Shown one piece after another: positions 1-12,300 of a stretch of DNA of 27,731 nucleotides (position 1 is the stretch's first letter; each line of letters begins with the position of its first letter). The position numbers were made by a program, and so were the translations under genes. Origin of the DNA: Lunasporangiospora selenospora (taxonomy: Eukaryota; Mortierellomycota; Mortierellomycetes; Mortierellales; Mortierellaceae). The stretch is from positions 1-27,731 of the forward strand of contig JAABOA010000030.1 of assembly GCA_015680635.1 (NCBI GenBank), given 5' to 3'. The notes under the pieces were generated by a model, which was not told the DNA's origin, searched no databases, and was given only the letters and a program-made list of their open reading frames with translations.

Positions 1-310
1 TTTTTTTTGCAAACCTTGTCGTTTTTCAGATTCATTGTATTCTAGGCGGTTTCCTTTACAAGTTGCAAATCGCATACCCCCCCCCCCTTCTTTTGCTTTC
101 GTTTCCCTCCAATATCAAATAAAGTATCGTATACCATCTTGATGTCGATGGTCACTTGTTAATGACGGTAGGAGGAGCGGGAACGGCGCAGGCAACCATA
201 ATGTGCGGCGCCTCTCTTTTGGGTAAATTATACCGTGTCAACGAAGCATGGTATTATAAAGACTCCTGTATTGAATCAAGCTCATCCTCTTTATCCGCTC
301 TTTGGCACAT
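1..310. other. Left-edge intergenic stretch, 3' flank of GPI3
   Basis: No gene is recognised here. The stretch lies downstream of the GPI3 stop codon and probably holds its 3' UTR. It contains an 11-base C run at 77-87 and a plus-strand AATAAA at 118-123. That hexamer could be the poly(A) signal of a plus-strand gene ending left of the window, but this cannot be tested from the window. Confidence 0.5.
118..123 (+). terminator. Candidate poly(A) signal AATAAA
   Basis: A plus-strand AATAAA hexamer lies in a T- and C-rich non-coding stretch. No plus-strand gene precedes it in the window, so it would serve a gene beyond the left edge. Chance occurrence is quite possible. Confidence 0.2.
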
Positions 311-2399
311 CTAATGCATTTCAATGTTAGACCATGTTGACGTTAACGCCATGTTGCGGATGCGAAAGGGGAACAGAGGAGGAAAGGAGAGCCAGAGCGA
401 ACACAAAGGGTGTGCCATGCGGCATATTTGGTGTGACAGAACACCTAACGCCATGTAGCCCCCTTCTCGTACCTTTTTGAACTTTTTGTAAGGGAATTTT
501 GGTGCAGCCTCAATCTCATCTCGAGGCAGTACCCATTCCAAGTAGACCCAGAGTAGATAATCGAGCGCAATCATGATGCAGAATAACTTCCCAACAATCA
601 CTCCACAGCCATAGTAACTTGCTCAGCGCCATCAGGTCAGAGGAGAAAAAAAAAAGAGGGGCAAGAGCAATAACGTTACCATATGGTGTGAGTGTGCCAA
701 TCCTCTTCTGTCAGTTCGCATTCCACCAAGATCACACGACAACAGTAGCGTTTTCGCTTACCTCCGCAGTCTCTCAATCAAGGGTGGGTCTCTTGTTTGA
801 GAAATGGCATCATACACCTTTTCCGTCCTCTCTGCAACGTTCACCCAACTGTACATGTCCTTCAACTCATCGTTGAATTTGGCAGGTTGGACCTCTTTTC
901 GTTGAATCATCTCAATAGACCGATCTAATGCTGCTACCAAGTCTTTTTCAACCAAAAAAATAACCCGTGATTGCAGATGAGTATGCATGTTATCCAAGGG
1001 ATAATGTGTGCAGATATTGAACTTGAACCTACCATCTTCCTCTGGCTTTGCAAAAATCATCATGTGTCTTGGCAACACCTCAGGAACTCCGCCCACTTTG
1101 GTGCTCACTACCAACAAACCAGCACAAGCAGCTTCGACGATGCCGATACAGAAGGCCTCCGTCAAGCTGGTATTCAAAAAGATTTGTCCACGCACAAGTG
1201 TCTAAACAGCCAGGAAATGCAAGGATTGTCGGTAATTTCTTCGGGAAGCAAAAGTCTAGATTGACAGCTAAAGCTCTGTTGTTCAAGACCTACGTTTCGA
1301 ACTTCATGCGCCTTGATAGATCCCAGGAACTCGACGCGATCATGAAGCAGGTGCTTTTCTCGCATCTGTTCAAGATCAATTCTCTTTGGACCATCACCTC
1401 CAATAACAAATCGGACTTTGGAGTGCTTGCGGCAGATTCTAGGGACGACAGCAACAAGCAAGTCCATACCCTTACGATACGTCTGTCTAGATATAACAAC
1501 AATTGTTGCTAGATGGAGCGAAAGAAAGGTGGCAAACATTAGTTTGCAGGGACCTGGTTGAGGTTTGGGTAGTACTTACCCACTGTACGACTCGGCTGAA
1601 GGATTTGCCGTCCAGAGCAAAAGGGGAGTTGTTAATGATGCACGTACTGACATTAGGATCTTGCATACTGGGATCTGGTTTGAACCTCGAGGCAATAACA
1701 GCGTTGGGTATAACTGAGACGTTTTGCGGAGTGAGTGCGGCGCGAAGTACAGTGTTCTCCTTACTAGGGAAAATGGAGAAGACAGGCGAACAGGTTTAGT
1801 TCGAATTATGAGTTTGTGCACCCAATTCACATGTCTTTCATTCCTTCTCTCTTTCTTTCGTTGTACCTTGTATGGGAGACACAGATGACATGGTCAATAT
1901 CTGATAGTGTGAATTTGAGGAACTTATTCATTACAATACTGCTAGGGTCTGAGAATCCAAAGAGGGAGTGATCCGTGAAGCAGGTTTTGAGTCCCATTGT
2001 ACGAGCATGGATGATGGCTTCATGACACATAGAGGAGAAGGCTTGATGACCATGTACGATCGAGATCCGTTCTCGAAGGACAATTGAACGAAAGATGGGA
2101 AAAAATCCATAGAGTGTGGGCGGGGTCGCTGCTTGGAAGACGACCAGCATGGGAACATGGTAGACCTTGAGACCGTTGGTTAGACATCGAACGCCTGTAC
2201 GGTCGCCGTAAGCATGGGTGATAATGATGACCTTGTGTCCTCGTTGAATTAGCCTTTGTGATAGATGATACAGGTGCGATTCCACCCCTCCAGCACTCGG
2301 ATAAAAGAAATCCGACACCATACTATCCGAAAGCAAAAGAAAAAAACAGGACAGAGATTGAGTGGGATAACCTGGCAGAGCTGTAGCCCAGTGCGGCAT
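311..2399 (-). CDS. GPI3: GPI3/PIG-A, GlcNAc-PI transferase catalytic subunit
   Basis: This is the GT4 glycosyltransferase that adds GlcNAc from UDP-GlcNAc to phosphatidylinositol on the cytoplasmic ER face, the first step of GPI-anchor synthesis. Six exons read in phase: 2399-1867, 1763-1648, 1508-1294, 1201-1033, 942-762 and 617-311, giving 506 aa, close to the family norm. Seen: [16 protein letters not shown] near the N-terminus, [32 protein letters not shown], and an EX7E motif at E303/E311 ([10 protein letters not shown]). A single membrane segment at about 411-431 is followed by the conserved [17 protein letters not shown] tail. The start is uncertain: the family-like N-terminus begins at Met27 (2321), just after a splice-acceptor-like TTTCGGATAG, so an unseen upstream exon is possible. 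The last 30 or so residues after KKFKK look unconserved, and AAG|GTACGA near 475 could be a further donor. Confidence 0.93.
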
Positions 2400-2652
2400 A
2401 TCACAAAATTATACAGAGTTGACAACCATTCCAGAGTGAATCCCTACCAAATGTTGTATGGCATGGTTGCAAATTAGATTTTAGTCTGTGCCTGGGGTTT
2501 ACGCAGATGATGTCCAAATTCACAAGACTGGCATGTCAGATAAATCGGGCGACGCTCAAAAAGTTCAGGGCTTTATTTCGAGATGGTTACAGTCCAGAGA
2601 CTTAAGGAGTGTTCGGGTAGGTTCATATTATTGTTCTAAATGGCGGTAAAGA

Positions 2653-2678
2653 AACCGGTAGCCGGTTGCATAATGCAA
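2653..2678. repeat. Two abutting inverted repeats in the GPI3/SYF1 promoter
   Basis: AACCGG-TAG-CCGGTT (2653-2667) shares its last two bases with TTGCAT-A-ATGCAA (2666-2678). Both have perfect 6-bp arms with 3-nt and 1-nt spacers. Such short dyads are typical of binding sites for dimeric regulators, but no factor can be named from sequence alone. Confidence 0.5.
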
Positions 2679-2718
2679 ATGGATAAATGCTTTGAGCTCA
2701 CTGTCAGCTATAGAGACA

Positions 2719-2735
2719 TAGGATTTAAAATCCTA
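2719..2735. repeat. 8-bp inverted repeat TAGGATTT-A-AAATCCTA
   Basis: Perfect 8-bp arms flank one central A in the shared GPI3/SYF1 intergenic region, about 200 bp upstream of the SYF1 start codon. It is a candidate regulatory dyad. Function is inferred only from position and symmetry. Confidence 0.45.
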
Positions 2736-2938
2736 GGCAAAGCCGATGGAGAACAGCTTCCTAAAGCTTTGCTTTCGTGCATTGACGAGTCGCGTCCAGC
2801 GCTCGTTGTCTGGTGGCTTGCGAGGTTGATCCTCTTCTGGCGTACAGAGCGAAATGGACTTTGGAGGCCATCGCACTTTCTCCGCCCCCCAGCAAACTCG
2901 ACCAGGCAGATCTCCCCTTTCCTCACCAATTCAACAGC

Positions 2939-5900
2939 ATGCCAGGAGAGAGAAAGACCAGTGGGAAGCGAGGCAAAGCCGCCCCTGCACCTGCTGACAA
3001 TTCTAGTCTTATGGACGTCGTCCTTGAAGATTCCATCGACATTGTAAGTATCCACTGCCCATCAGTTCACGTTAGGGGGTTATTTTGTGCATGAGTGTAA
3101 TCGTTTGTTTGAATGAAAATGTGGTATTTAGTTTTTGAATTTTTAATCTCGGTTATAGGCGGAAAAGGACCTTGCCTTCGAAGAGGACCTACTGAGAAAC
3201 CCATACTCGCTTCGTCATTGGCTGCGCTACATCGATCACCACTCGAGCTCGTCCATTGCTCAGCGTTTTGTCATTTATGAGCGTGCGGTGAAGGAATTGC
3301 CAGGTTCATACAAACTATGGAAGACTTATCTTGACCAACGGCGCCAGCACTTGCAGAAACGTGGTCTGCCTTATGTTAAGGCTCAAGATGAATGGGAGAG
3401 TGTCGACAGTTGTTATGAAAGGTCTTTGGTACTTTTGCACAAAGTAAGTGGACGAGGGAGACTTATCGCAAGTTCTTTTGTTATGCTTTAAACGTGAGCA
3501 TATGGGCTAACAGAGGTGTTGTGGCCGCTTTTGACCTGTTCCCATCTATAGATGCCAAGGATCTGGATTGACTACTTGGAGCATCTCATGGCAACACCTA
3601 GAATCACCAAAGTGAGAAGGACATTTGACCGAGCACTGCGAGCTCTTCCCATTACACAACACATCCGTATCTGGGGAATTTATCTGGATTGGGCAAAGAA
3701 GATCGGCGGCGAGACTGCACTCAAGGTTTACAAAAGATATTTGAAGGTAGGATTCAAGTACCATGCACATCTATATTCTTTTCATTCCCGGATAAGCTGT
3801 AATTGATTGGAGGGTATGTAGCATAAACCAATTGACCAAACTGCTCTTTCGTGTCTTATCCTGAAATAGCTGGAGCCAAACCGTGGAGAGGATTATGTTG
3901 ACTTGTTAATATCTATGGAGCGCTATGATGAAGCAGCTGCAAGACTCTGCAAAATGATCAACGACGAGAAATTTCAGTCTCTTCACGGAAAGTCTCATTA
4001 TCAACTCTGGCGCCAGCTGTGCGACATCATCTGTACGCATCCAAAGGATGTCAAGTCTCTACCTATTGAGAACATCATTAGGAGTGGTATTAAGCGGTTT
4101 ACAGATCAGACTGGACGACTCTGGAACGACCTTGCAAAGTACTGGATTCTGCTCGGACATTTTGAAAAGGCGAGGGATGTTTACGAGGAGGCAGCTACGT
4201 CTGTGATGACCGTACGTGACTTTACTCAGGTCTTTGATGCCTATGCAGAGTTTGAAGAGTCTGTGATCAGTGCCAAGATGGAGGCTGCTGAGTCTGCCGA
4301 GGCCAATGGAGAAGAAGCCGATCAGCTGGATCTGGATATGCGGTTGATGAGACTCGAGCGACTTATGGAGAGGCGTCCGTTCCTTGTGAATGAAGTCTTG
4401 TTGCGCCAGAACCCCAACAGTGTTCACGAATGGCAAAAGCGCGTGGAACTCTGGGGAGACAATGCCCATAAAGTTGTCGACACATACACACAGGCTGTCA
4501 CGACTATTCACCCCAAGAAGGCCGATGGAAAGTTCCATACACTTTGGGTCAATTTTGGAAAGTTTTATGAGGATGGAGGCGATGTCAAGTCAGCACGGAC
4601 AATCTATGAGAAGGCAACCAAGGTTAACTACAAAACAGTTAATGATCTGGCGGACATCTGGTGCGAATATGCCGAAATGGAGCTTCGAAATGAGTAAGTT
4701 TTTCAAGATGTAGTTCCAGAAGGGGATTATCCGTTTATCTTTTGATTATCTTTGCTAATTGGGCCGCCATTTTTCTTAGGAACTACGATGCTGCACTTCA
4801 TGTTATGGCCCGGGCCACGATACCTCCTAAGCAAAAGAATGTCGCTTTCCACGATGAGGTAAGGAGCCAGAGACTTGTGTGTACCTAGCTGCTCAGGTAG
4901 CATTCAGTAATAGATGATGACCCGTTCAAGATCTAATCGACTTGGCTGCCTTAATGATTAGACTCTACCGGTGCAGATCCGAGTATTTAAGTCATTACGC
5001 TTGTGGTCATTCTATGTTGACTTGGAAGAATCTGTCGGAACAGTGGAGTCCACCAAGGCTGTTTATGACAGGGTCCTGGAGCTAAAGATTGCCAACCCAC
5101 AGATCATTGTCAACTATGCCAACTTCTTGGAGGAGAACAAATTCTTTGAGGATAGCTACAAAGTATACGAGCGTGGAATCGATCTCTTTGGCTATCCTAT
5201 TGCCTTTGAACTTTGGAACACGTACCTCGTCAAGTTTATTGATCGATATGTAAGGCTTCTAGTGGGGCTTCGCTTTCTCGGTGCCATCTTTTGGATATCA
5301 GCGTATTTCACGTCTTCTTAACATGCATGATATCTCTTTCTCTATCCTTGTGTACAATAGGGCGGTACCAAACTTGAGCGAGCGCGCGATCTTTTTGAAC
5401 AGGCCGTAGAAAAGATCCCAGCGAAGTATGCCAAACCAATCTACTTAATGTATGGCAATCTGGAGGAGACGCATGGTTTGGCGCGTCATGCAATGAGTAT
5501 ATATGATCGAGCTACCAAAGCAGTCTCGGACGAAGACCGTGCCGATATGTACCACTTCTATATCGCCAAGGCAGCGACCATGTTTGGAGTCACATCTACA
5601 CGTGAGATTTATGAGCGTGCGATTGAGGTCTTGCCAGACAAGGATGCAAGAGTGATGTGTCTGCGCTACGCAGAGATGGAGCGCAAACTGGGCGAAATCG
5701 ATCGGGCAAGAGGCGTCTTTGCTCATGGGAGTCAATTCTGCGATCCAAGGGTAAGTGGTCCATTTTCATTTTACTCTCCTCTCTTCACGAGTAATTTAGA
5801 TGGTCTTGTCAAACCGAACCTTGTGGGTTGGTCAACTAAACTACTCACTGCGTATATATTTGTGTTTTTGCATTCCCTCAAATAGGTTGCACCAGAATAC

Positions 5901-6289
5901 TGGCAAGCATGGCACGACTTTGAAGTCCAGCATGGAAACGAGGATACTTTCAAGGAAATGCTTCGTATCAAGCGAAGTGTTCAGGTGCAATTCAACACGG
6001 ATGTCAGCTATATTACAGCTCAGTTGATCCAGAGTCAAGAAAAGAACAAGGCAGCAGTTGGAGCTGCCGATGGCGCCCCAGGAGATGCAATGCAGACGTT
6101 GGACCGTATGAGTTCGGGAGGACCAGGAGGAATGATGTTTGTCAAGTAAGTGATCGCCACGTGTTTTTCTTTTTCTTTATATGTATTTGGTGCCTCGTCA
6201 GTTAGACCCATTGGATAGGTATTGATATCATTTCTCTTTCTTCTTCTAGGTCAAAGACTCATTCCGTAGAACCCACAGTAGCCCCATAA
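2939..6289 (+). CDS. SYF1: SYF1/XAB2, HAT-repeat pre-mRNA splicing factor
   Basis: Syf1 is a scaffold of the Prp19/NTC complex that joins the spliceosome around catalytic activation. Nine exons: 2939-3043, 3159-3443, 3552-3746, 3870-4693, 4780-4858, 4962-5249, 5361-5750, 5886-6145 and 6250-6289, giving 821 aa, similar to the yeast and human proteins. Seen: an acidic start leading into FEEDLLRNPYSLRHWLRYI, then repeated HAT units with W, Y and ExA spacing throughout (for example RLWSFYVDLEESVGTVEST and VYERGIDLFGYPIAFELWN), and the conserved C-terminal block DVSYITAQLIQSQEK. All introns are GT-AG and the phases close. The start at 2939 is the first Met before the conserved region in frame; an in-frame Met at 2813 would add 42 unconserved residues. 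The tail after MFVK is short (SKTHSVEPTVAP). Confidence 0.95.
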
Positions 6290-6316
6290 AGAAAGAGCGG
6301 CTTTTGTTTATGCCTA

Positions 6317-6322
6317 TTTATT
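6317..6322 (-). terminator. Candidate poly(A) signal for URB1
   Basis: AATAAA on the minus strand lies about 55 nt beyond the URB1 stop codon, within the 87-bp gap between the convergent SYF1 and URB1 stops. If used, the cleavage site would fall close to or inside the SYF1 coding end. Confidence 0.45.
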
Positions 6323-6376
6323 TTAATGCTTGTCAATTGATGGAGAGGGGGGACTACCGAAAGGAACGAAAGCTTG

Positions 6377-9300
6377 CTACGCTGAAGATTCTGTCGAGCG
6401 CGCCATCTCCATGGCTTCAACAATACGATAACAGAGTGCGCGGGATAGAATGGCATTCTTTTCTTCAGGGGTGACGGGAGAAGAGCACTTCATGACAAGC
6501 TCCAACGCCAAACAGACGATCCTGCTATGACTATGGACAGGGATGGGGTCGACCCTGTAGAGCAGATCAAGTGGATCAGAGCGGGAGGGACAGTGGTCTC
6601 TCAAGACTCGTGAGGAAATGGTTGGGATTGGGACAGGGCACTGGTCCACGGGGATGACCATTGCTTGTTCACATGAGTGGAGCGTCATTAGGAGCTGACG
6701 TACACAGAGTCTGTTAAAGAAGGATTCGTTCATGCCATTATCGACGGACTCGTTTCCAAAGGACAATAGGTATGAGAAGAGTTGAATGATCGACTCGAGT
6801 GATGTCAAGGCCCATGCAATGTTGCCGCTGTTAACCTTCACAGCGCCTAGTTTGGAAGCAGAATAGGAAAAGGGGTCAATTTCACAAACTCTTGTTCAAG
6901 TGACAAAAATACGAAAGTAGGAGGAATAGGAAACATACTCATTTGCCGAAGAAGGGTGCTGGCAATGCCAGCTACCTGATTTTTCCAGACACCGTTCATC
7001 CAGCGAACGCTTTCCTTTGGACAGGCTTGAACCGTCCGGAGAAGAAGTCTTGCAGGGACCAACGAAAACTCGTTCTCCATCGACATGACATTAATCGCTG
7101 CGAAAGTATGCAACCAACTCAAAAAGGCGCTCTGAGTGACAAGCTGGAGAGAGGTCTTTGGCAATGAGACTGTATTGAACAAAACCTAAAAATCGAGTTG
7201 TTCATCAAGTGAATAAAAAAATAAGAAGGTTAGACTGGAGGAAGTTCTCTCTAGCACCTAGACGAACCAGGTCTGTTTGCAAAAATCAATCTCTTGTTTT
7301 CTTACCTCAATTACAATCTTCTTGGACAGAGGCTCGCTCAGATGTGAGTTAAAGAATGCGACCAACAGATCGATAATATGACGTCTTTTGAAGAGCTTGT
7401 AATCCTCTGTGGATTTAGTTGAAGCAGCCAAGAGTCGCAAGAGCCACACACGTTCCTTGCGATGGTGGTCGGACGACGAATTAAAAAGACTGTAGAACAT
7501 TGGAATATCCTCAAAGTCGATCGTAGGTCGTTGCAGACAAAACTTGTTCACATGTGGATACATAAAGTGATCCGGTCTCAGGATTGTCGCAAGCGCGTGA
7601 ATCACAAGTGAGGTGATGGCCGCTGGAACTCGAGGAGCAACGGTCTCTTCACGACCTACAATGGAGTTCTTGAAAGTTCCCAAGAGAAGCTGTAACTGGC
7701 TCTTTTCTCTCATGGTAGCGTGCTAAACAGAGTGTGACAGATGTTTCATCCAGTTACTGGGTTGTTGACGTATCCTCACATTGGTCATTGAGGGGGTTTG
7801 AAAAGACTGTTAACGAAAAAGAAAATACATACCGACAACATCACATAGAATTCGTCCATTAGTGAATAGGCAGCTAGACGCATTTGTTCGTCATTTGAAG
7901 AGAGTGCAGCCACAATCATGCCCAGTCCATTGACCTCGATTAGTCGTCGGCAGTCCAGTTGGTTTCCAAAAGACATGAGGGTCGCAAACAGTGGGAGCAT
8001 GAACGAGGGGTCATAGATGGGCATCGAGTCCAGTTTCAGGATATCATCATTATAGTCCTTTAAGGTCACTCTGGGGGCTTCGGTCTCCAGTGGTCGATCT
8101 TGAGGAAAGTGGATCGCTGAAGTCATCATCATGCTAGGGTCAATAAGATCCATACTTTCGCTGATCATGGCTTGGCCAAAAAGTGATTTCGAAGACTTCA
8201 CATTCTCAACACCCGAGCCCCAAATCGGAGCTCGGCCCGAGATCGAACCGGCTGTCTGGGACTCTGTGATTCGCAGAACACTGAGTAGCAGTTGGTCGGC
8301 AACACTTGTTGATGCGGAATAGCACGAGAGAAGTGTAGGAAGGAAACCTGCTTTACAGCATGAATGGGGTTCGAGGCTTGTCAGGGTATAGATCAAGTGG
8401 ATAATTGCTAGGCGGCTCTTATAGTTTTCCGGGATCGTATACTTGTTTGATGGTGCTGTAGCCATGACTGACGACGAGAAGTATTTGTTTTTGAACAGTG
8501 TCTGCAAGATCTGAGGAAGTACAGACCCTTGGGAGCTCTAGAGTGTAAATCGCAATACATTGGTGTTATCAGTAGGAGTTGAGAGTATTATCATCACTGT
8601 ACCCGTACTCAAGCATTCGGTCAAATCTGTTTACCTCGGTGTAATATTTCTGAGCAAGGCAAGCCGAGAAGTGTACCAACTCTACGTTGTCTACTGCCTT
8701 CTCGATTGCAAAAGACACGAGTTCAAAAAGAATCTTTTGGTCGATATTTAGCTTTCTTTCTTCAACATGCGTCTCCAAAATTTTGGCCAAACGTTTCGAC
8801 ACAGGGGCGAGCCACTCGACTTCACCATGGATATCAAGAACATTAATCAGTAGTCGGGCAGTCTTTTCGAACCATCTAGATATCCGATCATGTCTTTCCA
8901 AAAGTGCTTGTTCGTCGACCAAGTTCTTTGTTCTCTCGATCAAAGACTCAGCCATGCACACTGTGTCAAGACCAGTCCTGGGTAGGTTCTCTAAGAGGAC
9001 CCAAACATGATTTACATCATCCTCGTCCTCTGGCTGGACAGCGAGAGCCGTGATGATTGCCACAATATCTGAGAGCATAATGGTTGTCTTGGAGCAGAAC
9101 GATGATTTTCCGACATTCTTCACGAGGACTGACAAGAGCTGTGGACGAAGTGAAGGGACTGCGTGGTGATCGACCTCTGTTGCAGAACTAGACCATTGAT
9201 ACTGCATTCCATCAAAAAAGGCCATTCGATTCATGAACGCATGGAGCAAAGTGATGAAGTCTGCTTCCTCAAGCCTTGCTTCGACTTCGGACTCTGACAT

Positions 9301-12300
9301 TGCAAGAATTTTCTCAGTTAACCGTCCGCGGAAGTCGGCCGATGCTGTCACAAGAGATGCTAAGATAAGGTAGCGTTTAGGGGCACTGTTTCCAAGAACA
9401 AAATCCACCAAGGACAGGTCAAGATCACTAAGCGATGGATTCCGGAGAGAGTCCTGAGCTTGGTCAAATATACCGGGGACTGACAAATCCAAAGGCTCGA
9501 TAGTATTTGCCATAGCATTGGGCCAGAGGCGTCCACTAATGACCCCGAGTACAATATCATCCAGATCATCCGATGGCTGCTCTTTCCAAAGATCAAGCAG
9601 TGCTGAAGTTGACTCTGTTGGAATCACGTTTGCAGAGTCGTGCATTGCACTCAATCGCTTGAGAGTTGTCGACAATAGCGTGTTGAAAGCTGGTGTCGTA
9701 GAGAATCCAGGGAGACGGTGTAAATTCAATAGTGTTTGCAGAATGATAGTGAAATCTGATGCCGAACACATAGTTGCCAGTTCAGAGTAGTGCTGGACAG
9801 TCTATTATTAAAAACGGAGAACATTAGAACCATTAATAATTTCTTTAACATTTGTACTGCATGGGGAGAGGAGATCTTATATTCTTATATTATCATCCGA
9901 CATACCTTGAATTGAAGAGCTTGTACACCGACGCGTTTGATTTTCTCGAGCTCATGGAGTACCTGCTCCACCGTTTTGCGAACAAAGAAGCTTGCGGCAG
10001 TCAATCTCAACAACTCCTGTCTATGTTTGGGCGCTGCCGATAAGGTCTTGGTGGTCGCCGAAAGAAGACCCACAATGCTGGAATCAAGACCCTTCGAGTT
10101 GAAAAGGTTTGATGGGTCCTCAGTAGCCCGGAAAAGGTAGATCTCTCGGAGACCATAGCTTTCCCAGAGTTGAGACTTGAACTCAGTAAAGAGGCCATCC
10201 TGCTGTTGGCAAGCACCCAGCATATATGCCAGCAGTTCAAAGCACGCTTTGGTTGATTTTGTGTCCATCTCTCCACTGCCAATCCATGATACCAGGCGAG
10301 AAATTACCAAGCGGCTATAGAGCGGAAGGAGTCCTAACGTGGAGCGCTCAACCGAGTCTTTGAGCAGTTTTTGGTACGAAGGCCTCGCCAGCATTGATGG
10401 ACTGATATTGGGGAATAGGACATGGAAAGGAAGAGAATCTAGCACTTGTACTACTGGACTGCGATTCTTCGAGTCGTGAGAATGTTGTTTTTCCAAAGCA
10501 ACGGCGATTTCCTTGATACTAAAGAGAGGGAGAGCGAAAGGCGATCTTGCTTGAATATAGTCAACAACATGTGCTATGCTGTTGATTTGCTGAGCGTACT
10601 GAACAATCTCTTTAAAGTTCTTGATAAATGCCGTTGCTGTCTGGTTTCGAAGAGCTGTCGCAAAAAGAGTGTTGTCGCCCTGCAATAAATCGCCCACAGA
10701 GACATTGTTTTTGGATTTGGCGACCTCCGTGATGCCTGAGTCTGTGATGCTATCATGTTCTAGGCGGGCTCGTGTGATTGCCAAATACTCCTTCACCTCA
10801 AACTTTCCAATCTGAAGTCGCTCTTTCAAGGAGAGAGACTGGACCGCCTTTTGTTCCTCGACTGCTGGATCCTGAATGCGATTCAGGCATTCAATTGCTA
10901 GAGCGCTAGACCTGTTATGGTTACAGGCGAGCATCGGGAGCAGCCGGCTTAAAAAGGCGGCAGTCGCACAGGCTGCCTGTTTGGACGAATCCTTGGCATA
11001 AATATATTGAAACTGTTCCAAAATGGTCATTAAAAGTGGGCTGTAGTGCTGAGCGAGATTTTGGTGTTGCGACAGGGCAACGGAGGAGCTCAGGGCGGAA
11101 AGAGGATCTTTCTGGTCGATAGGTTCCATCGTCACGTTCGCATCTTGTAGCCTTTTCAGTACTGTGAGGGATTGGTCGACATATTTGTAAGGCGTCTTCA
11201 GACAGCGAGCAACGCAGTCATCCAAAAACTGAAGGAGCGATTCCTGATCCGAGGTGATTATTTGATGGCGATAGCTTGTTGTAGGAATAGCCTCAATCCA
11301 AAGGTCAGCCTCAGAGGAGTCATGTTGGAATAGGATGGATTCCCCAAGTAGTTTCGACAATAATCGCTGTGTGAGAGTCCTGATGTTTGGATGACTGGTC
11401 GTAAGGAAGAGCTTGAGAAGCTTTACTAGATACGAGGATCCATCCTGAGATTTGTTGGACCATCTGAAATCATTGAATGCTAGCAACATTTCGAGAAGAT
11501 GGACCAACGTTCCCGGCTGGATTGCCGAAAAATCGGAAGGAATGAGCTTTCCAATATCAAACTTTGACTCACTAATGGCGTGTGGGAGGAACTGTTGATA
11601 GTACTTGATAAGACGGAGAGCTCCGTTGTTGAACAAGTCCAGCCTATGTTTTTCCTCATCTTCCATGTCTGTAGATGTCGCTGATGACTGAATCCCATTG
11701 TAAAGCTGAATGATGATCTGGATATCTGGGACTCGCCTCCGGAGTTCTGCAAGGAGTTGAACAATCGCCTCTGCCCATTTGTGTGCAGGTGCGTCGTTTG
11801 TTGAAGCACCGGCAAGAGATTCGTCAACGTCCATAGCATCCCTAGTCACAGAGAGCTCATCTTCATCGCTCATAAGAGATTCTACAGCTGTCTGCATGAC
11901 TGCAATAACTTGCTCTGCTTTCTGAAACACGGCTGCAAGCTCGACAACTGTGAAGTAGCGAACAAGCATACTTGAGTGCTGAAGTCCTTTGCTGAGGATT
12001 GTTCTTGTGGCGGGTGTAGGCAAAATATTCTCAATAATTGTCGCAATAGGGGGTGGGTGGGACGCAAAGAGGCTGGTGTGCTGGAGATACAAATTGGGAA
12101 CAGGAATCTCCGTAATTTTGTGAAGTAAAGTCATATTGGCCAACCATCTCGCTGAAAGTCTGGGTTCCAGCTGCACACTAGCCTTTTGCCAATAACTATT
12201 GAATTTAACGCAGATTCGATCGAGATTATGTATTAGTTGTTGTTTTTTGCCCCAGGCTTGGCCAATAATCTCTGTGCACACCAGGGGTGAGGAGGTGAGG

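Larger units (their letters stand above)
2400..2938. promoter_or_regulatory. Divergent promoter region of GPI3 and SYF1
   Basis: This 539-bp gap separates the two divergent start codons and must hold both promoters and 5' UTRs. I see no clear TATA box at a fixed distance. The notable content is three short perfect inverted repeats between 2653 and 2735 (listed separately). An open frame running from 2640 across the SYF1 start in another phase has no recognisable product. Confidence 0.6.

Noticed and set aside
2640-3047. 135-codon plus-strand open frame overlapping the SYF1 start
   Set aside because: It overlaps SYF1 exon 1 in another phase and shows no recognisable domain. It is probably chance or at most an upstream open frame.
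2708-3055. 115-codon minus-strand open frame across the SYF1 5' end
   Set aside because: It is antisense to SYF1 exon 1 and its leader, with no family resemblance.
4059-4538. 159-codon minus-strand open frame inside SYF1 exon 4
   Set aside because: It is a shadow of a long, strongly conserved coding exon on the other strand.
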